Assembly (NCBI RefSeq): GCF_035918095.1 | Contig: NZ_CP109137.1 | Coordinates: 5,706,001-5,770,000 of the forward strand | DNA length: 64,000 bases | Origin: Streptomyces sp. NBC_01750 | GTDB lineage: Bacteria; Actinomycetota; Actinomycetes; Streptomycetales; Streptomycetaceae | Direction of reading: 5' to 3' | Part shown: positions 1 to 7,258 of the stretch, one piece after another | Layout: the number at the start of each line of letters is the position of its first letter | How positions within the stretch are numbered: the stretch's first letter is position 1 | Program-made: the position numbers and the translations under genes | Notes under the pieces: generated by a model | Databases searched by the model: none | Seen by the model: the letters and a program-made list of their open reading frames with translations, nothing else | Told to the model about the DNA's origin: nothing

Positions 1-51
1 ACGAGAACAGCAGCCCTCAGCGGCGGCAACGCCGGCGAGCTGCCACACGAC

Positions 52-1341
52 GTGGCGGGCGCCGGACCCGCCCGAATGCCGTCGCTCCCCATCCAGGTCA
101 ACGCCCTTCAGGCGCTGTGCCGTCAGGTCTTCGGATTCCGGCTTGCGATGATCGCCCTGGCCGCGCCCTTCGCGCTGGCGGGCACCAGACAGGGGCCCGC
201 AAGCTGGCTGGTGGGGGCGGCGGTGCTGGTCACGTTCATGACCTCGTACGTCCTCCTGCGCGACTGGGAGCGCTTCGGGCCCGTCCTGCTGCGCCACCCC
301 TGGCTGCTGGGCGCCGACATGGTTTTCGGCGCTCTGCTGCTGGTCACGGCCTCGCCGGACTCGACTCTCGCCTACGTCACCATGTGCACTCCGCTGCTCG
401 CGGGACTGATCTACGGCTGGCGGGGCGCCGCGGTCTTCGCTGTCCTCCAGTCGCTCATCATCGGCGGCGCCTACGCGGTCAACCTTGAGGTCAGGGCAGG
501 ATTCAACGCGCTCCTCCTGCCAGGGCTGTGCATCCTGGCCGGAGCAATCGGCAGCACGCTGCGCAACCTCATGCTGGGATTCGGGGCGGCCAGCCAGGCC
601 CTCACCGAGGCACGCGCCCGGCTGGCTGTGAGCGGAGCCGTCGAGGAGGAACGGGCCAGGCTCGCCCGCGAGATGCACGACTCGGTGGCCAAGACACTGC
701 ACGGTCTGGCCCTGGCAGCAGACGGACTCGCGAGCACCGCCGACCGGATGGACCCGCTCACCGTCAAGCACCAGGCCGAGCTGGTGGCCCGCTCGGCGCG
801 CCGCGCCGCCGCGGAGTCGCGGGAACTCCTCTCGGACCTGCGGCGGGAGTCCGGTCTGGACGGTGGCGTCGACGTACTCGCCGAACTGGGCGCCCGCACC
901 GAGGACTTCGCCCGCCGCCACGGCGTGCGGGCCACCTTTCGCAGGCTCGGGGACGGAACGGCGCCGCCCGTGCCCCACGCCGTTGCCCGCCAGGCGCTCA
1001 CGATCGCCGCCGAGGCGATGGAGAACGCCCAACGCCATGCCCGGCCCAGCTATCTGGATGTGTCGGCCGGTGTCGTCGGAGACGTACTGCGGATCAGCGT
1101 GTACGACGACGGGCGGGGACTTCCCCCCAACACCTCACTCGACGGACTCAGGCAGGCCGGCCACTTCGGCCTGGTGGGCATGGTCGAGCGGGCAGCCTCC
1201 ATCGGCGCACGCATCCGGATCGGCAAGGGGCGTGCGGCGAGAGGCACCGAAGTGCGGCTGGAACTGCCGGTCGTCGCCCTGAACCTCGCGCCGGGGATCC
1301 CCGCCCAGCCGAGGCAGCACCGTGCTCCCTTGCTCAACTGA
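52..1341 (+). CDS. Sensor histidine kinase (DUF5931-type, Tad-locus two-component system)
   Basis: A membrane-bound histidine kinase that should phosphorylate the response regulator encoded 68 bases downstream. The first ~170 residues form about six hydrophobic segments and start with the VNALQALCRQVFGFRL block that I associate with DUF5931 kinases. A HisKA_3 dimerisation/phosphoacceptor helix follows, with His209 in REMHDSVAKTL. The HATPase_c domain shows an N-box near residue 325 (AAEAMENAQRHA) and glycine boxes near 350 (DDGRGLP) and 370 (GHFGLVGM). The reading frame is open to the window edge with no Shine-Dalgarno before GTG 52, so the true start may be ATG 76 or lie upstream of the window. 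Being next to pilin genes, it probably controls the Tad locus (inference); the sensed signal is unknown. Confidence 0.9.
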   Translation: MAGAGPARMPSLPIQVNALQALCRQVFGFRLAMIALAAPFALAGTRQGPASWLVGAAVLVTFMTSYVLLRDWERFGPVLLRHPWLLGADMVFGALLLVTASPDSTLAYVTMCTPLLAGLIYGWRGAAVFAVLQSLIIGGAYAVNLEVRAGFNALLLPGLCILAGAIGSTLRNLMLGFGAASQALTEARARLAVSGAVEEERARLAREMHDSVAKTLHGLALAADGLASTADRMDPLTVKHQAELVARSARRAAAESRELLSDLRRESGLDGGVDVLAELGARTEDFARRHGVRATFRRLGDGTAPPVPHAVARQALTIAAEAMENAQRHARPSYLDVSAGVVGDVLRISVYDDGRGLPPNTSLDGLRQAGHFGLVGMVERAASIGARIRIGKGRAARGTEVRLELPVVALNLAPGIPAQPRQHRAPLLN

Positions 1342-1409
1342 CGGCCCCCCGCTCACCACTCAACCTCGACAACCCACCGTTCCCCATCCATCGAGAGGAG
1401 GCTGCAGCC

Positions 1410-2498
1410 ATGCCGGACGACATCTCCCGCAGCTCGGGACAGAACTGGACCCAGCAGTCCCATGTCTCGCAGCACACGTCCTCGCACTCCACCCCGCTCA
1501 GCTCAGACCACACCACGGGCATCCCGCTCGCCTCCGCGCCGCCCGTGACAACCGGCGAATTCCCCGCCCTCCCGGGCCCGGCCGCGATGCCGGCCGCCCC
1601 GCCCCTGAGGGTTGTCGTCGCCGACGACAACCCCGTCGTACGTGCAGGCCTGACCGTGCTGCTGCAGGGTCGTGACGACCTCGAAGTCGTCGCGGAAGCC
1701 GCCGACGGACGCCAGGCCTACGATGCGGCCGTCCACCACCGCCCTGACGTGGTACTGCTGGACGTCCGGATGCCGGGCGTCGACGGACTCTCGGCCCTGC
1801 CACACCTGGTGCGCCTGGCTCCTGTGCTGATGATGACGTACAGCCGGGAGAGCGCGATCGTGCATGAAGCGCTGCGGCTGGGCGCGGGCGGCTACCTCGT
1901 ACACGGCGAGTTCACCGCCGACCAACTGGTCGCCGCGGTGAGGGACATCAAGCAGGGCCGGGCGCACTTCACGCACTCCGCCTCCAGCGCACTGCTGGCC
2001 AGTGTCCGTGGGGACGCGGCGGAAGGACGGGAGGGACAGCCGCTGCCCGAGGGGCTGGGTGCGGCTCTCACCGGGTCCGGGTCTCCGCCTGTCCCTCGGG
2101 AATCGTCTGCGACCGCATACGCGACACCGGGGCAGGATGCCCGTCATCATCCGGCGAGTCAGTCGGGACAGGGCTTTCGGGCCGGTCCGAGCCAACAGGA
2201 ATTTGCTCAACAGTCTTCGCTTACGCAAGCGAATGTGGCACATTCTTCTTCAGGCTCCGATGTAGTCGGAGGACCGCGAGGAGTGATCGCCGAGTTGAGC
2301 CAGCGGGAGGTCGAGGTGATGGAGCTGATTGCGTCCGGCATGACCAACCAGCAGATCGCCGACTCCTGCTTCATCAGTCAGAAGACGGTCAAGAACCACA
2401 TCAACCGCATCTTTGCCAAGTTGAATGCGGGTAGTAGGGGCGAGGCCATCGCCATCTGGCACGGCATGGCGCAAGGGGGGTCGTTACGGCATGGCTGA
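1410..2498 (+). CDS. LuxR/NarL-family response regulator of the Tad-locus two-component system
   Basis: A 362-residue DNA-binding response regulator, the expected partner of the kinase just upstream. The ATG at 1410 follows GAGAGGAGG at a good distance; the same frame is open far upstream, but that part is antisense-like shadow within the kinase gene. The receiver domain spans about residues 67-190, with acidic pocket D72/D73 and phospho-acceptor D118 in LLDVRMPG. The LuxR-type helix-turn-helix is at about 295-355 (SQREVEVMELIASG, then TNQQIADSCFIS). Two parts are unusual: a Ser/Gln/His-rich N-terminal extension of about 65 residues, and a polar linker of about 100 residues between the domains, whereas NarL proteins normally have short linkers. 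It is a candidate for binding the GGGCCC palindromes nearby (inference). Confidence 0.93.
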   Translation: MPDDISRSSGQNWTQQSHVSQHTSSHSTPLSSDHTTGIPLASAPPVTTGEFPALPGPAAMPAAPPLRVVVADDNPVVRAGLTVLLQGRDDLEVVAEAADGRQAYDAAVHHRPDVVLLDVRMPGVDGLSALPHLVRLAPVLMMTYSRESAIVHEALRLGAGGYLVHGEFTADQLVAAVRDIKQGRAHFTHSASSALLASVRGDAAEGREGQPLPEGLGAALTGSGSPPVPRESSATAYATPGQDARHHPASQSGQGFRAGPSQQEFAQQSSLTQANVAHSSSGSDVVGGPRGVIAELSQREVEVMELIASGMTNQQIADSCFISQKTVKNHINRIFAKLNAGSRGEAIAIWHGMAQGGSLRHG

Positions 2499-2539
2499 GC
2501 GTTCTGTTGCCCAGAGTGTCCGCGACGTGCGGGCCGGAG

Positions 2540-2563
2540 GGGCCCAATCCCCGGATTGGGCCC
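2540..2563. promoter_or_regulatory. Perfect inverted repeat upstream of the pilin promoter
   Basis: GGGCCCAAT and ATTGGGCCC (9-bp arms, 6-base spacer) lie 42 bases after the response-regulator stop and 5 bases before the first TTGGGCCC element. It could be a terminator hairpin for the kinase-regulator transcript. It also repeats the ATTGGGCCC half-site seen at 8345, so a second regulator site is equally possible. Confidence 0.6.
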
Positions 2564-2567
2564 GGAG

Positions 2568-2613
2568 TTGGGCCCTGAGGCCCATGTCGGGGGATGTGGA
2601 CCCGGCGTACGTT
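2568..2613 (+). promoter_or_regulatory. Tad-regulon promoter A (before the Flp pilin)
   Basis: TTGGGCCC-TGA-GGCCCATG occupies 2568-2586 and a -10-like TACGTT lies at 2608-2613. The layout matches those at 5124, 8346 and 9721. The transcription start would be near 2620, leaving a leader of about 100 bases before the pilin ATG. Confidence 0.6.
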
Positions 2614-2722
2614 TCTGACGTCGTCGGCCGGACCGGCCAGGAGGAAGCCGGTAGGGCGGGCGGCACAAAGGACTCGTACGAGCCGGCCGGCCATCGGGCG
2701 GCCGGCACCGGAGGGGAAATCC

Positions 2723-2986
2723 ATGTCGAACGTGACGCTGAAGACCATGGTCAACACCCGTGTTTACGTCGCCAGTTGGATGGCGGCGACGACGGTTGCG
2801 ATGAAGGACCGCAGGGACAAGGGGCAGGGCGCCGTCGAGTACGTGGGCGTGATCGTTCTGGTCGCCCTGATCATCGCGGCCATCGTGGGTTCCGGTGTGG
2901 CCAACGACATCGCCACGGGTCTCACGACCAAGGTCGGCGAGATTCTGGGCAACGGCGGTGGCGGCGGTGGTGGTGGCGGTCAGTAA
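2723..2986 (+). CDS. Flp/Fap-type pilin (Tad pilus subunit)
   Basis: An 87-residue major-pilin candidate. It has a basic 34-residue leader (KDRRDKG) and a prepilin cleavage motif, G34 followed by QGAVEY, which puts Glu at +5 and Tyr at +6 of the mature protein as in Flp pilins. A single hydrophobic helix (VGVIVLVALIIAAIVGSGVA) and a glycine-rich tail follow. The ATG at 2723 is preceded by GGAGGGG at proper spacing; in-frame ATG 2594 has no ribosome site and would add an unlikely arginine/proline-rich stretch. The stop codon overlaps the start region of the TadE-like gene, so the two should be translated together. The promoter carries the shared GGGCCC element. Confidence 0.88.
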   Translation: MSNVTLKTMVNTRVYVASWMAATTVAMKDRRDKGQGAVEYVGVIVLVALIIAAIVGSGVANDIATGLTTKVGEILGNGGGGGGGGGQ

Positions 2987-3642
2987 CCACAGCAGGCGAT
3001 AGCAGGTTCCGTGAGTCAGGGCAGGCCGCTCCCATCTACATCACGATGGTGGCTGGCCTGCTCTTTCTCGCGCTCGCGTTCTTTGCGGTAGGCCAGGCAG
3101 GAGCCACGCGCAATGGCGCCCAGTCCGGCGCCGACGCGGCCGCGCTCGCCGCGGCCCAGGAATCCCGTGACCACTTCCGGGGCTTCCTGAAGGGAAAACT
3201 TCTCGACCTCGACTTTCTGCGTGACCTCTTCAACGGCGACAGGATCGGGACTTACGACGGTTGCGGAACGGCCGGGCGCCTGGCTCTCCGGAACGGGACT
3301 GAGCTGAAGAACTGCGACAGGGCGAAGGACGGCCGCTGGGGCTTCACCGTCCGAGTCGTCTCGCAGAAGCCGGTCGGTGACACGATCCTGCCCGGCACCG
3401 AGGACGACTACGCAAGGGCCGAGGCCACCGCCGTCGTCGAACCCCTGTGCACCCTCAAACCCCGGGAGGACGAGGGGAAACCGGGCAGCGGCGACGGCCA
3501 GGAAGACGAGCCGGACAAGGGCAAACCATCCTCCCCGGGACGGCTCGTCTGCGACGGCGACGACTGGGACATTGATCCCGAGAATCCGGATCAGCTTCCG
3601 GAACTGTCCCATCTCTTCTCTGTCCGGCTGGCCGAGGACTGA
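2983..3642 (+). CDS. TadE/TadG-like minor pilin or pilus assembly protein, start codon altered to GTA
   Basis: The frame encodes a short basic leader, then ESGQAAPIYI, one membrane helix (MVAGLLFLALAFFAVGQA) and NGAQSGADAAALAAAQ, the usual N-terminus of actinobacterial TadE/TadG-like proteins. The rest (about 180 residues) is a charged extracellular domain with acidic, lysine-rich linkers. There is no ATG, GTG, TTG or CTG between 2944 and 3045 in this frame. The natural start position, overlapping the pilin stop, reads caGTAAcc, where a coupled GTGA is expected. Translation would need a non-standard GTA start at 2983 or initiation inside the membrane helix at ATG 3046. Family assignment is good; the start is unresolved. 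Confidence 0.75.
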   Translation, partial: VTTAGDSRFRESGQAAPIYITMVAGLLFLALAFFAVGQAGATRNGAQSGADAAALAAAQESRDHFRGFLKGKLLDLDFLRDLFNGDRIGTYDGCGTAGRLALRNGTELKNCDRAKDGRWGFTVRVVSQKPVGDTILPGTEDDYARAEATAVVEPLCTLKPREDEGKPGSGDGQEDEPDKGKPSSPGRLVCDGDDWDIDPENPDQLPELSHLFSVRLAED

Positions 3643-3668
3643 CCGCGAGCGAACGCAAAGGAACATCA

Positions 3669-4262
3669 GTGATGAGTATTCGGCACGGAGCGATGACCCG
3701 CAGGGCAGTGACAGCTGCCCTTGCGGCGGCGCTGACTGTCTCTCTGACCGCCTGCGGCGGCGACGAAAAAGGTTCGGGCGGGACGGAAGGCAGCGAGTCC
3801 ACCTCCGCTCCGCCGGGCAAGAAAGAGAACAAGCCCAGTGATGGCAATACTGTGCCGGACACCACCAAGGCCCTGGCCACCATCAGTGGCAGTAACGGCT
3901 TCCAGTTCACCATCCACAGCGCCGCCCGCGACGACGGCGGCTTCCTGACGGTTTCTGGAGCAGTCAAGAACACCAGCAGCAAGCGGCAGTTTCCTCCGAT
4001 TCAGTGGAACGGCGAGGAGAGCCAGGTCAAGAGGACTGGCCGATCTTTCGCCGGAATGACCCTGGTGGACAAGGTCGGCAAGAAGCGCTACTACGTGCTG
4101 CGCGACACCGATGGATTCCCGCTGACCACCACGGGTCTTAACGGGATCGACGCGGGCCAGAGCGTCGACTTCTTCGCCCAGTTCCCCTCGCCTCCGAACG
4201 AGACAAACAAAGTTGATCTGCAGATTCCGCTGATGCCCACAGCCACGATTGAGATCTCCTGA
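3669..4262 (+). CDS. Secreted lipoprotein of the Tad operon
   Basis: A 197-residue protein with an N-terminal MTRRAVTAALAAALTVSLTACGG segment, a typical lipobox (LTAC) whose Cys would be lipidated after export. A Gly/Ser/Lys-rich linker of about 40 residues follows, then a beta-rich domain of about 125 residues that I cannot name. It lies 26 bases after the TadE-like gene and its stop overlaps the start of the OmpA-domain gene (TGATG), so it is co-transcribed with pilus genes. AAAGGA at 3657 supports GTG 3669; ATG 3672 is an equal alternative. A role in anchoring or assembling the pilus at the cell surface is inference. Confidence 0.8.
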   Translation: MMSIRHGAMTRRAVTAALAAALTVSLTACGGDEKGSGGTEGSESTSAPPGKKENKPSDGNTVPDTTKALATISGSNGFQFTIHSAARDDGGFLTVSGAVKNTSSKRQFPPIQWNGEESQVKRTGRSFAGMTLVDKVGKKRYYVLRDTDGFPLTTTGLNGIDAGQSVDFFAQFPSPPNETNKVDLQIPLMPTATIEIS

Positions 4263-4918
4263 TGCGTGCCACGACGCCTCACAGGCTCAAGGCCCAAGTG
4301 CGCCCAGCAGCGACCTCACTCGCCGCGGCGTTCCTGCTCGTCAGCTTCCAGCTCGCCACGGCGAACGGCGCGTCGGCCGACGACGATCCGAGCATCCCGC
4401 CGGGCAGCGAATCGACGTACACACCGCCGAAGATCGACAGCAGCAATCCCGGCCTGAAGATGCGCGACGGCGCGACCCTCGCCGATTCGCGGGTGCTGGA
4501 CATCGTCTCGATCGTCGAGTCCGAGGGCGGTGAGGAGCGCCGCGAGGAAACCAACTCGAATCTGAAGTTCGCCCTGCAGGCCGAAGTTCTCTTCAGCAAG
4601 GACAGTGCGAACCTCTCTCCCCAGGCGAACGGCCGGATCGCCGCAATCGTTGCGGAGATCAAGAAGCACAACGCAAAGAGGATCCGGGTCTTCGGATTCA
4701 CGGACAACCTCGGCACCTACGAACACGGCCAGGTCCTTTCCAAGAAGCGCGCCGGCGCCGTTCACGGTGTGCTCGCGCAGCAGTTGGCCGACGCCGGGAT
4801 CACCTACGAGGTCCGCGGCTACAGCGAGGACTACCCGATCGCCGACAACGCCACGGAGGAGGGCCGTACGAAGAACCGCAGGGTCGAGGTCTCTTTCCCG
4901 ACAGGTGGAAGCAGCTGA
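4262..4918 (+). CDS. OmpA-domain (peptidoglycan-binding) secreted protein
   Basis: A 218-residue exported protein with a signal peptide (hydrophobic core near residues 19-33, likely cleavage after NGASA). Its C-terminal OmpA-like domain (about 105-215) carries VLFSKDSANLSPQ, RVFGFTDNLG and the terminal NRRVEVSF block. These positions hold the Asp and Arg that bind diaminopimelate in peptidoglycan. The ATG overlaps the previous stop (TGATG), giving strict coupling to the lipoprotein. In a Gram-positive there is no outer membrane, so the domain probably fixes the complex to the thick cell wall. Its presence in the pilus operon suggests a wall-anchoring role for the Tad apparatus (inference). 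Confidence 0.88.
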   Translation: MRATTPHRLKAQVRPAATSLAAAFLLVSFQLATANGASADDDPSIPPGSESTYTPPKIDSSNPGLKMRDGATLADSRVLDIVSIVESEGGEERREETNSNLKFALQAEVLFSKDSANLSPQANGRIAAIVAEIKKHNAKRIRVFGFTDNLGTYEHGQVLSKKRAGAVHGVLAQQLADAGITYEVRGYSEDYPIADNATEEGRTKNRRVEVSFPTGGSS

Positions 4919-5123
4919 GATCCCTCCGGTCATACGTGGTACAGCCGGCCCGCAGCGCGCTGTGAGCCGGGTCGCGACCGAGTGGGCCGGAGGAATGCAG
5001 AGCGGTGCGCAAAGCCGGTGAGGTCGGCGCAGCGGGCGTCCGGAAGGGTCGACGCCCCTGCAGTGGGAACGCCGACCACGCCAAGGCGAACGGCCGTGGT
5101 CCCAAAGAGACTTGAGCCCGGGT

Positions 5124-5168
5124 TTGGGCCCGCGGGCCCATGCCTTCGAGGGGCGGGCTGCCTAGCGT
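5124..5168 (+). promoter_or_regulatory. Tad-regulon promoter B (before the toxin gene)
   Basis: TTGGGCCC-GC-GGGCCCATG at 5124-5142 is the most symmetrical copy. TAGCGT at 5163-5168 is the -10 box, 7 bases before ATG 5176, so the mRNA should be leaderless. The palindrome centre lies about 42 bases upstream of the predicted transcription start, the usual place for a class II activator. Confidence 0.65.
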
Positions 5169-5175
5169 CGGAGCC

Positions 5176-6858
5176 ATGTCGCTTGTGGGGGTTGTTCGCC
5201 GAGTCAATCGTTGGGCGCGTAGGACATGCCCGCGCACCGACGTGCGGCTGCTGGGGCTGCGGAAGACGCAGTCGGGCCAGTCGGCGATCGAGTACGTGGG
5301 TCTGGTCGCCGTTGTCGTGGCGATCGTCGGGGCACTGCTGGCAACTGGTATCGGCCCCACCATCGCCGAAGGGCTCAGCACCCAGGTGTGCAAGATCACC
5401 GGCGGCGAGAACTGTGGCGGAGGTGGCGCCCCCCAGGCACAGGGCGACCCGGACGATCAAGGCGGGCAGGACGATCCGGGCGGCACCGGCGACTCCGGCG
5501 GCACCGGCGATCCCGCCTCCGACAACGGCGGCGACGACGGTCACAAGACACAGACCCAACTCGACTACGACAAGGCGCTCAAGGAGCTCCAGGACGCCCG
5601 GACCGCGGAGAAGTCCGACCAGGACAAGGCGCTCGAGGCCGCGAAGGAACTCGCGAAGATCCTCGCCGAGGAACTTGGCATCACCGACGCCCTCGACTGC
5701 ATCACCAAGGGGGACATGGGCGCCTGCACCGAGACCCTCATCAATGTGCTCCTCAGTGTCATCGGTGGTGCGGTCGGGAAACTCGCGGCGAAGTACGGCG
5801 CGCCATGGAAATGGAAGAAGGCCGTCGAGCTCGTCAGGAAGCTCAAGAAGCACGGCGGAGAGCTGTACGACGGGCTGAAGGGGCTCATCAAGAACCGCAA
5901 GCGGGTCGGGGATGCGGAGAAGAAGCTCGCCGACGCGAGGAAGAAGCTCGACGCCGAGAAGAAGAAACCCAAGGACGGCGACAAACCGACCGCATGTCCG
6001 GTCAGCCACAGCTTCCCGCCCGGCACACCGGTCCTGCTCGCCGGCGGCCGACGTATTCCCATCGAGACGGTACGTGTCGGCGACCGTGTCAGGGCGACCG
6101 ACCCGGCGAGCGGAGCGACCGTCGCCCGGCAGGTCACGGACACCATCACCACCCGCGAGGACAAGGCCTTCACCCGTCTCATCGCGCGTACGCAGTCCGG
6201 TCCCGCCGTGATCACCGCGACCGACACCCACCCATTCTGGGTGGTGGATCTCCGTCGCTGGGTCCATGCGGGCGAAATCCGCCCCGGAGCGTTCCTTCGC
6301 ACCTCGGCCGGTACCGCGATCCAGATCGGCGCCGTCCGGAGCTTCGTCAAGCGACAGACCACGCACGACCTCACCGTCAGCGGTATCCACACGTACTACG
6401 TGGCGGTGGGCGACAGCTCGGCGCTCGTCCACAACAACGACTGCCTGACGAAGTACAAGCTCAAGCTGAAGACGCGTCCCGCCAACTACGGCAACCCCAG
6501 GCAGCGCGCGTACCAGCGCCGTCACGCCGGCGACACCGAGTACCAGGCCGAGGGCGGCGGCGAGAAGGTCTGGGCGGACGGCTTCGACTCCAACACCGGG
6601 GAACTGATTGACGCCAAGTTCGTCGACAAGCCCGACAGGAGCCCGTTCATCAAGGATTCCAAGGCGCCCGACTTCATCCGGGAGAAGGTGGACGCGGAGA
6701 TCAACGACGAGTTCCGGAGGTACGCCGCCGTCCTCAAGGACAAGGGCACACCGGTGAACAAGCTGCGTATCGTCACGAATGATCCTCGCGCCGTGCAGTA
6801 TTTCCAGGACAAGCTGCGCCAGTACGGAATCCCTGGCCAGGTTGTCGTGAAGCCGTGA
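5176..6858 (+). CDS. Polymorphic toxin with Flp-type prepilin N-terminus, Hint domain and REase-like C-terminal toxin domain
   Basis: A 560-residue multidomain protein. Residues 1-34 form a basic leader ending at G34, then QSAIEYVG and a hydrophobic helix (about 41-58). The G34/E39/Y40 layout is identical to that of the Flp pilin at 2723. A Gly/Asp-rich linker (about 80-125) and a Lys/Glu-rich coiled helical region (about 130-270) follow. The Hint/intein-like domain runs from C274 (CPVSHSFPPGTPVLL) through TDTHPFWVV to VHNND at 418-422, and should cut the chain just before C423. The last ~138 residues, with GGGEKVWADGF and ELIDAKFVDK, resemble the restriction-endonuclease-fold toxin-2 family (D...DxK nuclease core). 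The shared promoter element and leaderless spacing favour ATG 5176 over ATG 5140. A candidate immunity gene follows 28 bases later. Export or display by the Tad machinery is inference. Confidence 0.85.
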   Translation: MSLVGVVRRVNRWARRTCPRTDVRLLGLRKTQSGQSAIEYVGLVAVVVAIVGALLATGIGPTIAEGLSTQVCKITGGENCGGGGAPQAQGDPDDQGGQDDPGGTGDSGGTGDPASDNGGDDGHKTQTQLDYDKALKELQDARTAEKSDQDKALEAAKELAKILAEELGITDALDCITKGDMGACTETLINVLLSVIGGAVGKLAAKYGAPWKWKKAVELVRKLKKHGGELYDGLKGLIKNRKRVGDAEKKLADARKKLDAEKKKPKDGDKPTACPVSHSFPPGTPVLLAGGRRIPIETVRVGDRVRATDPASGATVARQVTDTITTREDKAFTRLIARTQSGPAVITATDTHPFWVVDLRRWVHAGEIRPGAFLRTSAGTAIQIGAVRSFVKRQTTHDLTVSGIHTYYVAVGDSSALVHNNDCLTKYKLKLKTRPANYGNPRQRAYQRRHAGDTEYQAEGGGEKVWADGFDSNTGELIDAKFVDKPDRSPFIKDSKAPDFIREKVDAEINDEFRRYAAVLKDKGTPVNKLRIVTNDPRAVQYFQDKLRQYGIPGQVVVKP

Positions 6859-6886
6859 GCTCGTGAAGCGTGGAGGAGTGGACGGG

Positions 6887-7255
6887 ATGGCGTACCTGGT
6901 GGTGTTCGACAGCGAGAAGTGGAGTGTGGGTCAGGACGCCCTCGTGTCGTCTCTGACGACCGAGTGGCCGGCGGCCGCAGTGCGGCGCAGGGAACTCGAC
7001 GAGGGCGCCGAAGTCCGCGATGTCGAATGGGAGGTGCAGCGCGGTGACGAAGAGGTGGAGGGTTACACCCACGTCGACGGCCGGTGCATCTACCTCGACG
7101 GGAACATCGGTCTCGTCGCAGACTTCGCCCTCTGGTACCGCAAGCTCGTTCCGAAGGAGATCGAGGTTGTCTTCTGCGACGACGGCTACAGCTTCGATGT
7201 TGCCGTCGACGAGACCTCGACGAGGGAAGAGCTGGTGGCTGCGGCAGAGGAGTGA
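6887..7255 (+). CDS. Putative immunity protein for the upstream toxin
   Basis: A small (122 residues), strongly acidic soluble protein without signal peptide or membrane helix, encoded directly behind the toxin. ATG 6887 follows GGAGGAG; GTG 6863 in the same frame lacks such a site. I cannot assign it to a named immunity family. Position, size and charge are what is expected of the cognate inhibitor of a basic nuclease toxin domain. The next gene starts 3 bases after its stop, so the two are probably co-transcribed. Confidence 0.65.
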   Translation: MAYLVVFDSEKWSVGQDALVSSLTTEWPAAAVRRRELDEGAEVRDVEWEVQRGDEEVEGYTHVDGRCIYLDGNIGLVADFALWYRKLVPKEIEVVFCDDGYSFDVAVDETSTREELVAAAEE

Positions 7256-7258
7256 GGC

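Noticed and set aside
2425..3642. 405-codon frame starting inside the response regulator
   Set aside because: Its first 180 codons overlap the regulator end, promoter A and the pilin in another frame; only the part from about 2983 has TadE-like features.
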